Origin: Isoetes taiwanensis
Taxonomy: Eukaryota > Streptophyta > Lycopodiopsida > Isoetales > Isoetaceae
Reading direction: 5' to 3'
Assembly (NCBI GenBank): GCA_021234155.1
Contig: JAJEKV010000399.1
Span: 1-64,000, forward strand
Length of the DNA: 64,000 nucleotides
This document shows positions 34,905-46,007 of the stretch, in pieces; positions within the stretch are counted from its first letter, which is position 1; each line of letters starts with the position of its first letter. Under the pieces are notes generated by a model. It searched no databases, was not told the DNA's origin, and saw only the letters and a list, made by a program, of their open reading frames with translations. Both the position numbers and the translations under genes were made by a program.

Positions 34905-37900
34905 ATGGCTTTCACACCTCCTCAAGCGGACACCGGGAAGTAGCCACGTAATATTCTACATCCGACATTCCAACACCCAGCTCTGTTGAGTTTGCTCCAG
35001 CAAGACCACCTCGGCTTCCACCACCAGTTCAATTTACTCCACCACAACCTGCTCCTGAACGTCGTCTGCCCCCACCAATGCGTTTCACCCCACCTCGGGC
35101 TAGAGAGGTCGGACTACCTCCTCCAATTCATTTTTAGTAAGCCCATAGTCCATCAGAGGCTCCCCTCCACGGAGGCAAATCACACCAACTCCATCCATTT
35201 TCGCTAAATGGTACTACAACAAGTGGGGGAGCCAAATGACACGCCAACTCCCCGTGTTTCTACGACACTTCAGAGCTGGTCAACTACGCCACCAGCCCTC
35301 GACATTTTTCCCAGAGAGGGAAAGCACCTCCCCCGTGCCTTGCCCACATCAAACCTCTCAAAGATCTACAAGTACACCTCATGTTGATCTCTCGGGCGAA
35401 GAAACACCTCATGTTGATGTCTCGGGACGAGGACCTACCAAAGCCACAAGACTCCATGTTCAATTCAAAGCCCCCGAAGTAAAAATCTTAAGCGTAACTT
35501 ACACAAGACAAAGCATGTACAACCAAGTTAGAAGAAAGAAACTCATGGATCTAGGCTCACTTGCGGGCAACACATACAAAGTAATCTTTGTTGTTCTCAA
35601 CGTTGTTTGCTTAAGATTGGACTAAAGGAATTGAGGTTGCTTCGCGGATAGTTACAGTTCAATGACTCTGCTAGACCAAAGGGGCTACTTAGCCTTCAAT
35701 ATTAGGCCGATGATGGTGAGAAGTTTACTTACATTACTGGTGGCCACACCGCTCGGCCAAACGCCTTCAAATTGATTCATGCTTTAGGCGCAGACGACTT
35801 GACCGCCTTTGAAGAAAAGGCTTGACAAGAATCCGGGCATCAATGACTACCGCCATTCAGAGGCATAACCGTAATTCATGCTCTTCAATGTGTTTCTGGA
35901 TGGAAGGTTTCTTTAAGGAGTCTTGTGAGAAACTCCCAAACAGCCCTATGTACCACTTGAGTGACAATTTCACCTAAAACAAGAAGTCTGATAATTATAA
36001 GGAGATGTGTGTTGAGGTCGAGAACGCTTTTGCGCTACTCTTACTTTTCGCGGCTCGAAAAAGAGTTTTTCGGTGGCCATTCCTAGAAAGCATAGGATGT
36101 CTGTTTGTGCTACATGCTCTGAATTAAAAGCTCGGGAGACAAAATGCAAGGACACTTCACACTAAAAGTAAGCTTCGGGGCGTGTTCTTGCCTAGTTCTA
36201 CTTAAAAGTAGGTTCTTTCCTAAACATGTTTTCCTTTCGAGGATGCATTGAAGGAGAAACCTGAACAAGCACGAGAACAACAATCTTTGGAAAGGAGAAA
36301 ATTGACAAAACATAGGAAGAAAACCTAATGGAACAACCACTCAACTACATATCGGTTTGTTATTGATGGAATGGACCGAAGAAGACCACCCTACCACATT
36401 TTGTCAATGTGCCTAAGGATCTTCTTTGAAGAAGATTTCATACATCCGCATGTTGTTGGTGCTATGGTATTTAATGGAAAACTATCTTGCAAGGCATTTT
36501 TGAATTATCCAAACATTCATGCTGATCCAAATCTCACTATCACAATATTGAATAAGCTTCTTTCCAATCTAGAACATATACCGCTTGGTTCTCGTATCTT
36601 CACTAGATAACACGACAAGGGAAAATAAGAATCGGCGTTGTTTGCTTTCATTGTTATGCTAGTAGAGAAACAAATCTTCAAGAAGGTGAAGATTGGTTTC
36701 CCTGCTTGTTGGTCATACACACGACCAAATTGATCGGATGTTCAAGAGGTTCTCTAAACGTCTTGCTTTCGAAAAAAAGCTCTAAGCCCGCCAGCCATGA
36801 TTGAGGTCATCCAAGATTCCTACAATCCTCGCCCGGACATCGAAGTTATTGGAAGAAACTTATGATTTCAAGGAATGGATTTTTGAAAGAGATCAACTAG
36901 GTCACTTTGTGCTATTGAGCCCTTGAGAAACATTACATTCCAAACATCGGATCAAAATTTCACTTGTAGATGGCAAGGCCATCTTACAAGGAAAGAAATA
37001 TGCCACATCCTTGCAAATTGGCAGCCAGTATGTATTCAATTCATTCAACATCCCCAATACTAGTTCCATGCTCTCTGCAGAGCAAATGCCTCTAAAAAGC
37101 TTGAAAGAAATCACAAAGAGTAAAAAGGAGGGAAGAGCATTTGACTCAAATAAATCATTGGATTGTATTGAGACAAGTATTCAAAGATCCTGCTCTAACC
37201 ACTTTGGGAGGCGGATGCTTTATGGTGGCCTCAATTTTTTTTCTCGACAACGTGACATGTTGCAAGCTTCATTACAAGGTCGAAGACCCGGTTACATTCA
37301 ACCGGCCATCTAGGCAAACCCTCCCCGTGCAAGTTGAGAATCAAGAGGAACATGTAGAGATATTGGCTAGCTTTCGGATGAAGATGACAGAGTCATGTAC
37401 ACCGCCCTAGACGCACAAACACAACAAGTTGCTCGAGTATCACGGTTCGGTCCGAGATTGAGAAAGGAATGCTCATAGCTGTCCCGGTGATAATGATGAG
37501 TCGGGGAAGCCATTACGGCTAGCTAAAGTCTTGGAGGTAACAAGAGAGGATGGAATTCCCACTCAATTAAAAGTGCAATTGGATGAGAACGATTGCGCCA
37601 ATGCTTTCGGTGGGAGTTATACTTTGGAGATGGTAAAAGCAGAGTGGGAAGAGAGCAAAGTCCAAAGCAAGTACTGGCTGTCATAGATCTATCCGAAGTG
37701 AAGGTTCTTGCATATGACTTTGTTCGACTGCCGCTAATAAGTTACGATATGGTCACTCAAACTTTAATAAGGTCAACATGTGGATTAGACAAACAAGCCA
37801 AAAGGTGGCCAAAAAAGATGATGATGAAGACTCACTTGTAGGCGGTGAGGAAGAAGATCGTTCGAGTACATCCAGTCTTTGAGAGTGAAGCCGAGGATGA

Positions 37901-37925
37901 AGGCTCGAAAGTGATCGGGGAATAA
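34905..37925 (+). pseudogene. RNase H-like (DUF7869-type) transposase, frameshifted
   Basis: The presumed transposase of the 29.6-38.4 kb element. The N-terminus is proline-rich (FAPARPPRLPPPVQFTPPQP). A block with KILSVTYTRQSMYNQVRRKK (about 35,490) also occurs in the 49-54 kb relative as DVLSVTYTGQS. The catalytic region follows: FVIDGMDRRRPPYH (about 36,358), DPNLTITILNKLL (about 36,522), LDNTTRENKNRR (about 36,605) and VGHTHDQIDRMFKRFSKRL (about 36,704). The acidic and His residues in these motifs are the putative metal ligands. The C-terminal part has YDFKEWIFERDQLGHFVL, a second domain (MLIAVPVDNDESGKP ... SEVKVLAYDF) and an acidic tail ending at TAA 37,923. Several stops and frame breaks interrupt it. 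The name DUF7869 is from memory; the motif set is what I see. Confidence 0.7.
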
Positions 37926-38366
37926 ATGAGTCGAGGATGAGATGCATCCCGATCTTGCTGCAAAATGTAAGTTTGTCCGATGACTTCGAACATGTAAAAA
38001 CGAGAAAAGTGCGGTGATGATTGTACGTCAAAATATCCTATATTTTTGACAATTTTGTTCATAATTTTGTACAATTTTCACAACCTTGAATATATCACTT
38101 CTTTGTCACTCTACTACCCTTGCTATTTTTTTTATTGCCCCTTTTTTGCTACACTTTATAAAAGTAACTATTTTTTGTTCTAGTTTAGGAGGATGAAAAT
38201 TGCTATTTAAAATTTTTGCACGAAAGTTATGTTCAATCAACCCCTCAAAAATGGTACCTAAATTACTTAAATTGTCACACCTGTCACAAAAAAATCTTAA
38301 AAATGGACTTTTTTAAGGGAATTTTAGGGAATCTTTCAAAGATTCCTTTTGAAGTGCGTTTCCAGC

Positions 38367-38397
38367 AAATAAGTGCGTTTCATTTTAAACTTTGTTT
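38367..38397 (-). repeat. Right terminal inverted repeat of the methyltransferase transposon
   Basis: It is the reverse complement of 29,635-29,665, with a mismatch between the AAACAA block and GTTTAAAATG. Inside it, GAAGTGCGTTT and GATTCCTTTT mirror the left end. Confidence 0.85.
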
Positions 38398-38437
38398 TCA
38401 CAGTCAGCTTCTAAACTGCAGCATTTTGTCATTGCAG

Positions 38438-38867
38438 GTTGCTTGTTGAACAGTCTACCATCGGATGTGATAGTAAATGGTTCAGATATCACTTTCACAT
38501 GCGACTTGAATGATAACATAGCAGCACCATGGCATCCTTTGTCAACTTGTTCAGGTGTGCTACTGTGACATCTAATGGTGATATTTTGTTGCATATGGAT
38601 CTGATGCATTGATCTTTTTCTATCAGCAGTTTCTACTCCAAGATATCAAAAATCTGTTGTTCCTTTATCTTCAGGTGAGTTTGATAAGGTTATTATTCTG
38701 ATAAATCCGTGCATATAGCTACCTAACTGAAAATGGATTTACTGTGGTCATTTGCAGGACGGGATCGGATCAGCACCCCATTTCTCTATGCTTTTCTAGT
38801 TGTTATGATTCCGCTAGTTCAATTTTTGTGTGACATTGTCACATCAGAGAGCACCAAGCACAAGTAA
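38438..38867 (+). CDS. GPI-anchored protein, At1g61900-like: three last exons
   Basis: Exons are 38,438-38,554 (GCLLNSLPSDVIVNGSDI, then TFTCDLNDNIAAPWHPLS), 38,630-38,674 and 38,758-38,867. All have clean GT/AG borders (GTGTGC, GTGAGT; CAGCAG/T, TTGCAG/GA). TCDLNDN-APW is the signature of the At1g61900 family. The last exon ends with a hydrophobic stretch (STPFLYAFLVVMIPLVQFLC) close to the C-terminus, as required for GPI-anchor attachment, and TAA at 38,865. No frame break occurs. This contrasts with the transposon genes and suggests the host gene is still under selection, provided its intron with the 8.8 kb insert is spliced. Confidence 0.88.
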
Positions 38868-40334
38868 ATCGTACAATTGCTTGTAGGATAATCTATCAGC
38901 CTCAACACACAAACAGGCGAGCTTCATTGAGTCTTGTGGGGCACACATGAATGAGAGCTTGCTTCTAAGTTCCTGATTGGCAGGAGGGGTTATTTTGTGC
39001 TACTTCAACCATTTTGAATAAGCCTCTGAAAGGTCAGATACTTCACAGCGAACTTTATACCATACCAAACATTCTTGGACTTATCCTTGTCATAGATGGT
39101 TGAATGGAAATCTTTCAATGCTGTTGCAGTACAAAGGAATCACAATTCAAGGAGAAAAGTAAACATAGAAGTCGCAAGGTTACTGCTGAGGAGATACTGT
39201 CTTTTAAACGTTCTGTTTCAGGATAATTTGTAAGGGTGCTAAAGTTTAAAGCATGGAATGTTGCATGAGCCATCAGAATTTGTCCATACCTTGAAACTTT
39301 TGTCCATGTCAAAATATGTCTTCTTGTGGTACATTTATTGCCATGGAACCCTTGTGGTAAACTAGAAGCTTAAAATTTTCTCCCAAAGTCATTTGCTTGA
39401 AGCTAGTAACGAAAAATAGAGCCATAATACCAGCGGCACATAGAGGATTATTCCAAGCTTGGGAAGAAGCATGGGGATTTCTACATAAACAGAGTGTATT
39501 ATTTTCACTCTAAACTCTTGAAGTGGCTGACTCGGAGCAGGATGATCAGTCACAACATTTTGCAGACTCTCCTTTCAAATCAGAGGATAAGCTTATACCC
39601 AAGCTCACGATTCATACTACAAACATCAAACAACATAACTTTACTAGCAAAAATGTGGATAAGACAGTTTTGTGCACAAAAGATACCCAGTTTGAGTTGG
39701 TGGGTTACATGACTTAGTGCTCAGGCAAATACTGAAGGCAGAAAGGAGAAAGGATGGATCGTTTCTGAAATTATTATTGCAAGTGTCCTTTTCTGCGACT
39801 GTGACTATAACAATGCAAACATATTGCTGAATGGCGGGCAAAAACAAGCTCACATTTTGACAAAACGTTTACAAAACAAAGCTTCATGTTATAGAATTTT
39901 CAAATATCTCATTTGAAATTCAAATATTCTATCAGCTGTATTTCCAGAATAGCAAACATCATAAATTATCCATTGCAAGCACAATCATTCCTATTGCACT
40001 ACATTTTTGTTCATAGACAGAATCACGGCCACTTCAAAAGGCGTGTGTATCAAATATTCTTACTATCATAACAACAACCATTCTGCACATGTAAGAACCA
40101 TAATGAGCAAAAGGAACAGTGAAAACCATAATATTGCAGGATTTATTATCATCAAAATGTATGTAGTTCCTGGATCTGCAGAATGCGTAGCACAATTCCA
40201 GGGCGGCCATGCTTGAGAGCACAAACCTGGGCCATGATCAGAATGAGTGCCACTTGACAATGAATGCAACATCATGTAGAGAACGTGACTCTCAAGACAT
40301 AATATAATTCTGACCACTGTCACAATGCCTTGTG
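38868..40334. other. 3' flank of the GPI-anchored gene and intergenic sequence
   Basis: No further coding signal was found. The stretch probably contains the 3' UTR of the GPI-anchored protein gene. Confidence 0.45.
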
Positions 40335-41930
40335 TACGCGATTGAGAAACATATTTGCCAGTTTTTCCATCTTATATGTTTCAATGCCATCAACAAAATC
40401 TACATGATTCATGCCAATAAGGTACAAGTAGATTACCTGCTTTCTTTCTAGACCAACAAGGTATGGAAATTGGAATGGAGGGAATACACATCCTTCGGCA
40501 AGTCCATATCTATGTAACAAGAAGAAGAAATAGCATAAAATGCAGGTTATGGCTCAAGGCTGCAATTAGAAGTACAGAGCTAATACCAAATCAAAAACAA
40601 TAAAAACCAAATTGGGAATCGAACCCAACAGTCTGCCACATTGGTTTTTCCTTTTTTTTTTCAATTTATTGCTGATTAACAACCCTCAGACTATGAGGAG
40701 GAATACAATCTTTACATTTAATCGAAAGTTCTCTCCTGTAACCAACCTTCTTGTTGTCCTTAAAGAACTGAAATTCAGACAGCCCATGAAGAGATTCTAA
40801 CAACTTTCTACATTCCATGAGCGTCCATTCCTCTTCAACATCTAGAATATGTGCATCGCTCTCTCCAATGTTTATAACCAGTTGGATCGTGGGCGCCCTC
40901 AAACAATGTTCCTCCACTGGTTTCCAAGACCAAATTCCTTTGTAACAAACATGTTTCTTCCTCTGTACAAAGAAATTGCAGTATAAAGTCTGCTTTGGTA
41001 TCCTGTACCTTCAACACGATAAGAAGAAAGAAGAAAAAAATCATTGCAAGCTTCTAAAAGATGCAATTATAAAGATGAAATAGAAGAGTACCTAAATACA
41101 AGGCTGCTTATGTCGATGGAGCATTCTGTAAGCTGTCCACCTGTTTCATGAAGCTTCCGTTTCCAGTCACCAAAAAAAACATTGCCAAGCAATTGATCAC
41201 TAAGGTCACGGAAAATATATGTTTGAGGGGCAGTTCTAAAGGTCTGTATGTCTCTAAAAAGAAATGCAAATGCATTTATTGGCAGGAAGACCTTTACTCC
41301 ACATCTAACTCCACCCTCTCTGTTAGCATTCTTCCAATTTCCTTTGCCAAGAAATAGCGATATAGCGTCAATGTTTGCATATCATCAAAAGTTCTTGACA
41401 GACCAGTGAACTTTGGAGCTTCTAATAAGCTGAGTTTACCTATCCTGCCTTCTGCCTTCGGGTAATGATATGTATGAAACCAAATACCATTACTCCTAAG
41501 AATTGGCATAGACAAAGGGAATAACAACTGACCAATACGAAAATGATGAACCTCTAATATGCTGGTTATGCTTTGAGCTGGAACCTTATCCTTAAAATCA
41601 GAGGAGCAAATACAATTAGCATCCAACTTAGGGAATCCTGGGGTTTTAGCAATTTCTTCCTTCAGCATGTCAACTGGACTATAAGCATGTGCAACTAGAA
41701 TCTCATCCACAAATTTACCTCCTTGACTAATTACAAAGCCGAGCACTTGTGCTTTCCAATGTGAAGATAAATCATCTAGCTTTTTTCGCTATGGTGGCCA
41801 GATTGGCGGGGTTTCATTGTCACCCAGGATCCTAGAGAGACGTGCATGTCAATCCAATTGCCATCTTCATCCTTCTTATTCCTCAAAACAACCTTCTTGA
41901 CTTCAGATTGATGACTAGCCATGGCCTGAG
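40335..41930 (-). pseudogene. Unidentified multi-exon gene, frame broken
   Basis: The minus strand starts with ATG near 41,923 (MASHQSEVKKVVLRNK, then DGNWIDMHVSLGSWV). A one-base shift at an A run near 41,780 leads into a 150-codon block (VLGFVISQGGKFVDEILVAH ... WFHTYHYPKAEGRIGKL ... YRYFLAKEIGRML). Later blocks are TYIFRDLSDQLLGNVFFG (about 41,210-41,092), DTKADFILQFLCTEEETCLL (about 41,010) and, after another shift, TIQLVINIGESDAHILDVEE with WTLMECRKLLESLHGLSEFQ (about 40,890-40,750). The last is near 40,520-40,335 (VFPPFQFPYLVGLERKQV, KMEKLANMFLNRVHK). The 40.8 kb block looks like a small ubiquitin-like fold, but I cannot name the family. Composition and splice-like borders argue for a real gene now damaged, or sequenced with indels. 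Confidence 0.5.
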
Positions 41931-43557
41931 TTAAAAAAAACAAAAACCCAAAATTTTGTAACCTCCAACATAGAACATAAACCGATCAGGTCCAAAAAAT
42001 GAAATCAAGAAAATATACCTTTGTTTGTTTGAATACCACAAGATGGCTCTTGAATGCAGAGGACAATATGGCGCTTCAATGTAGAGGAGGTCACGAGTTT
42101 CTGATGGAGGGAATTTTCCAAAAAGGGAGGCGGGTTTGGATTCGAATGTTTTTGCTTCGACGGGTTCGTATTCAAAGTTTTTTTTTTACCCTCAAAATTT
42201 TGAATTTCGATATGGGTTACACTTAGGTTTTTTCTCGGTGGGTTTGCTAATTTTGAAAGCACATTATTTTTTTGGTCATTAATGCTCTCATTAATGCATT
42301 TGTCATTATTGCTTGATTAGAGTGCAAGTAGGATGCCAGCTAGGAATCCATTGCCACGTAATACTGGGATTAAAGCAAATGAGCTTCTCTCCTATTGGCC
42401 AGTGGGTTTTGCTGACGTGGTTTTTTTTTTTCTCGAAATGGGACATTATGTGATCTCATCTGGCCTCTAATGCGAATAACTTAGTCATGCATCCTATGCT
42501 CTGTCTATGCTATACAAGGCTATGAAGGTAGACTCTTATAGTGATGGATTTGGAAATATATATATTTATGTCGTATATTTCTCTGGAACGTCACAGCTCT
42601 GCTAAATATACTATTGAATACTGGATTTATTCTCCTCCCTATTTCAGTAGTTTTGCATACAACTTTTACAATTTCATGGCTTTATATACCATTAGCGAGG
42701 TCTTTTAAACCTTGTTCCACATCTTCTATCATTAAAGTCAAGACTAGACCTATCTGTTTTGGAATGACATCTGAAACTGCATGGATGATGGATCAATGGC
42801 CTTCCAATCCTTGGACTGGCTATGTCTAGATAATTTTAGAAGCATAAATTTACCACTAGCATTAGCATTATCTTATCTTATTCTTGGTAGCCTTTTAATA
42901 TTTGGTTATTGTGTTTGGTGATGGGGCCTAGTCCCCAGGTTTTAGATGGGCTGTTGCCCTTGCATGTGCCGTCCCATAACCCGTTGGGTTCCCGTGGACG
43001 TAAAAATTCATCTTATCTTATCTTATATAGTTGAGTTAAGTAGAGTATCCAGGTCATCAAAAACTGTATTGGCTTATAAAAGCTCTCTCCCAAAATGCTT
43101 TAAATTTATTAGCAAGTAAGAAGAACATCATGTGCTAATGATATGCCAAACAGTGTGCCTTCTTCCCCTTCAATTCAAGCTGTCTTTTGTGAGCTTTGCA
43201 TTGATCATCAAATCATACAGTTCGAGGAAAAGATTGTGCATTAGAACAACGAAAACACCTCTTTTAAAAGGGCAATGACCAACTTATCATTTTGTTGTCG
43301 TAAGGTGTGTGGATTCCAATATGCTGCAAAGGTCCTTGACAAAACATTGAGCATAGTGGCGACGTGCAACTAACAACAGCATGACACCGAGTATGTACTT
43401 GCTACCACATTGAGGGTGATAAAGAGGTTTATGATCTGAATCCATCTCTTCATCCTTGCTTTGGTTCCAATCTATACATGTTTGATGATGTTTTGAAGAT
43501 CCTACTCACACACAAGCACATAATCCACCAGACTAGCCCCTCCTAATTGTTCTGATG
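41931..43557. other. Non-genic; a possible retroposon 3' end at about 42,895-43,026
   Basis: No gene is evident. Near 42,930-43,020 a GC-richer stretch (GATGGGGCCTAGTCCCCAGG ... GTGGACGTAAAAATTCATC) ends in repeats of TTATC, and a similar CTTATCTTATTCTTGG occurs before it at about 42,870. This looks like the 3' end of a LINE or SINE with a short-repeat tail. Confidence 0.4.
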
Positions 43558-44020
43558 AACAACCAGAAGACAGGCCTGCATTCTGGTTGCCAGACTTGTG
43601 ATGGCCTTCACGATGCAAATGACGTCGTGGCGCTATTTGTATCGTGATAGCTGCATGTCGGGTGTCTACTACTTGCAAAGAACTGGACGTCTCAAAAATT
43701 AGCAATGCAGCTCACACTATGCAAATGGCGTCGTGGCGCTATTTGCATCGAGAGGGCCAACACAAGTCCGGCAACCAGAAGGCAGGCTGCCTCCTGAGCA
43801 ACAGTCGTGTGAGCTACATTGTTGCTCACGAGGCAGCCTGCCTTTTGGTTGCCTGACTTGTGTTGGCCCTCACGATGGCGCCATTTGCATAGTATGAGCT
43901 GCATTGAGACGTCTAGTTCTTTGCAAGTAGTAGACACCTGACATGCAGCTATCACGCATTTGCATCGTGAGGGCCATCACAAGTCTGACAACCAGAATGC
44001 AGGCCTGTGTTCTGGTTGTT
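43558..44020. repeat. Foldback element of about 460 bp
   Basis: The outer arms are near-perfect complements (left 43,558-43,600: AACAACCAGAAGACAGGCCT; right ending at 44,020). Pairing continues inward through CAAGTCTGGCAACC, CACGATGCAAATG, GTGATAGCTGCATGTC, CTACTTGCAAAGAACT and GGCAGGCTGCCTC. It holds several CAAATGGCG(T/C)CGTGGCGC(T/C)ATTTG palindromes. A degenerate partial copy lies at 44,200-44,345. Confidence 0.8.
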
Positions 44021-44737
44021 ATAATCCATGCATAGAGCCATCAGCTATATCAAGGAACATTAAAGTGAAAGCATCGCGCATTTTAAATCTTACTTTCACA
44101 CCTCTTTGAACGATGGAACTTAGAATGTAACTAAGCTACATTGCCCAAAGAGGCGGGAAAAGAAAGATTGGGAATTCTCGATGCTTTTACTCATCAAGAC
44201 ATGATGAACAACTAGAAGACATGCCTGCGTTCTAATTGCCAGACTTGTAATGGCTCTCACGATGTAAATGGATGGCGCCACCATTTGCATTGTGATAGCT
44301 GCATGTCGGGTGACTACTACTTGCAAAGAACTAGACGTCTCAAAAATTAGCAATGCAGCTCACACTATGCAAATGGCGCCGCAGTGCCATTTGCATCGAG
44401 AGGGCCAACACAAGTCCAAATTGTGCAGCTCACACTATGCAAATGGCGCCGCAGTGCCATTTGCATAGTGTGAGCTACATTGCTGTGCCCAGTACAATGA
44501 TGGAACATGATGGGAAGCAAAACAATACAGCTCTAGAGATGGAAAAGGATCCGTGGCGCCACTTAATATGAAATGGCGCCGTGGCGCCAGTTGATATCAA
44601 TTGACGCCACGACGCCATTTCACATCGAGTGGCGTCACAACGCTTCCATCTCACATCAACTGGCGCCATGGCGCCATTTCACATCGAGTGGCACCACGGC
44701 GCCATTTCCATCTCGGGAGCTGTATTGTTGTTTTGTT

Positions 44738-45051
44738 CCCCCTTAAACCCCCTTTGGTTTGGGTGCATATTCACACGGGGGGTTACGTAGGGCAGCGAGA
44801 GCCCCAAAAATATATTTACAATACATGTACAAAATTAACACCATTAAGTACATTTTCTCAAACCTTATAGTATTTTGCAAATCTTAATATACAGTATACA
44901 AAAACTTGTACATGCATACCCCACAAACGAGGATCGCTATGTACGGTCCAGATCTTGGCATAAAGGGCAAATATGCCCATCCGACAGCTCTCGTTGCCCG
45001 GGGTAACCCCCCGTGTGAATATGCACCCAAACCAAAGGGGGTTTAAGGGGG
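44738..45051 (+). mobile_element. MITE, 314 bp, copy 1
   Basis: Terminal inverted repeats of about 48 bp begin CCCCCTTAAACCCCCTTTGG and run through GTTTGGGTGCATATTCACAC. The interior is AT-rich and non-coding. It sits at the centre of a local palindrome (TTGTTTTGTT before, AACAAAACAA after). Confidence 0.85.
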
Positions 45052-45334
45052 AACAAAACAACAATACAGCTCCCGAGATGGAAATGGCGCCGTGGTGCCA
45101 CTCGATGTGAAATGGCGCCATGGCGCCAGTTGATGTGAGATGGAAGCGTTGTGACGCCACTCGATGTGAAATGGCGTCGTGGCGTCAATTGATATCAACT
45201 GGCGCCACGGCGCCATTTCATATTAAGTGGCGCCACGGATCCTTTTCCATCTCTAGAGCTGTATTATTTTGCTTCCCATCATGTTCCATCATTGTACTGG
45301 GCACAGCAATGTAGCTCACACTATGCAAATGGCA
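44738..45334 (+). repeat. Left arm of a long inverted repeat (597 bp)
   Basis: The arm is the reverse complement of 45,411-46,007, apparently nearly perfect: the same 100-codon and 83-codon frames appear in both arms on opposite strands. It contains a 314 bp MITE (44,738-45,051) followed by a GGCGCC-rich block. The block before the MITE (about 44,430-44,737) is a further inverted copy, so the order is block, MITE, inverted block, short centre, block, inverted MITE. Confidence 0.88.
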
Positions 45335-45410
45335 CTGCGGCGCCATTTGCATAGTGTGAGCTGCACAATTTGGACTTGTGTTGGCCCTCTCGATGCAAAT
45401 GGCACTGCGG

Positions 45411-46007
45411 CGCCATTTGCATAGTGTGAGCTACATTGCTGTGCCCAGTACAATGATGGAACATGATGGGAAGCAAAATAATACAGCTCTAGAGATGGAA
45501 AAGGATCCGTGGCGCCACTTAATATGAAATGGCGCCGTGGCGCCAGTTGATATCAATTGACGCCACGACGCCATTTCACATCGAGTGGCGTCACAACGCT
45601 TCCATCTCACATCAACTGGCGCCATGGCGCCATTTCACATCGAGTGGCACCACGGCGCCATTTCCATCTCGGGAGCTGTATTGTTGTTTTGTTCCCCCTT
45701 AAACCCCCTTTGGTTTGGGTGCATATTCACACGGGGGGTTACCCCGGGCAACGAGAGCTGTCGGATGGGCATATTTGCCCTTTATGCCAAGATCTGGACC
45801 GTACATAGCGATCCTCGTTTGTGGGGTATGCATGTACAAGTTTTTGTATACTGTATATTAAGATTTGCAAAATACTATAAGGTTTGAGAAAATGTACTTA
45901 ATGGTGTTAATTTTGTACATGTATTGTAAATATATTTTTGGGGCTCTCGCTGCCCTACGTAACCCCCCGTGTGAATATGCACCCAAACCAAAGGGGGTTT
46001 AAGGGGG
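45411..46007 (-). repeat. Right arm of the long inverted repeat (597 bp)
   Basis: It mirrors 44,738-45,334 around a 76 bp centre that itself contains two copies of a GCAAATGGC..GCGGCGCCATTTGC palindrome. The arm stops exactly at the outer end of the second MITE. Confidence 0.88.
45694..46007 (-). mobile_element. MITE, 314 bp, copy 2 (inverted)
   Basis: It is the inverted copy of 44,738-45,051, apparently the same length and sequence. The inner flank matches copy 1, but the outer flank (ATTTTAATTTAAATG) is unrelated. Confidence 0.85.

Larger units (their letters stand above)
29635..38397. mobile_element. Large DNA transposon carrying a transposase and a BAH-ParB-DNA methyltransferase gene
   Basis: The ends are inverted repeats of about 31 bp with one or two mismatches: AAACAA, one variable base, then GTTTAAAATGAAACGCACTT plus ATTT. 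The left copy is 29,635-29,665 and the right copy, reversed, is 38,367-38,397. Just inside, both ends repeat GTGCGTTT and GATTCCTTT. Two head-to-head genes fill the element: a minus-strand methyltransferase (30,117-34,505) and a plus-strand RNase H-like transposase (34,905-37,925). About 36 copies of an 18 bp palindrome lie in the methyltransferase half and the shared promoter. Insertion is within one intron of the GPI-anchored protein gene. I could not identify a target-site duplication. Both genes contain frame breaks, so this copy is probably dead. Confidence 0.8.

Noticed and set aside
40600-40645. tRNA 3' half on the minus strand (TTGGGTTCGATTCCCAA)
   Set aside because: The T-arm is good but the rest of the cloverleaf is missing. 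It is at most a tRNA or SINE fragment.
44480-45890. Identical 64, 83, 89 and 100-codon ORFs on both strands
   Set aside because: They are by-products of the inverted repeat. Their translations are low-complexity readings of GGCGCC and MITE sequence with no domain.
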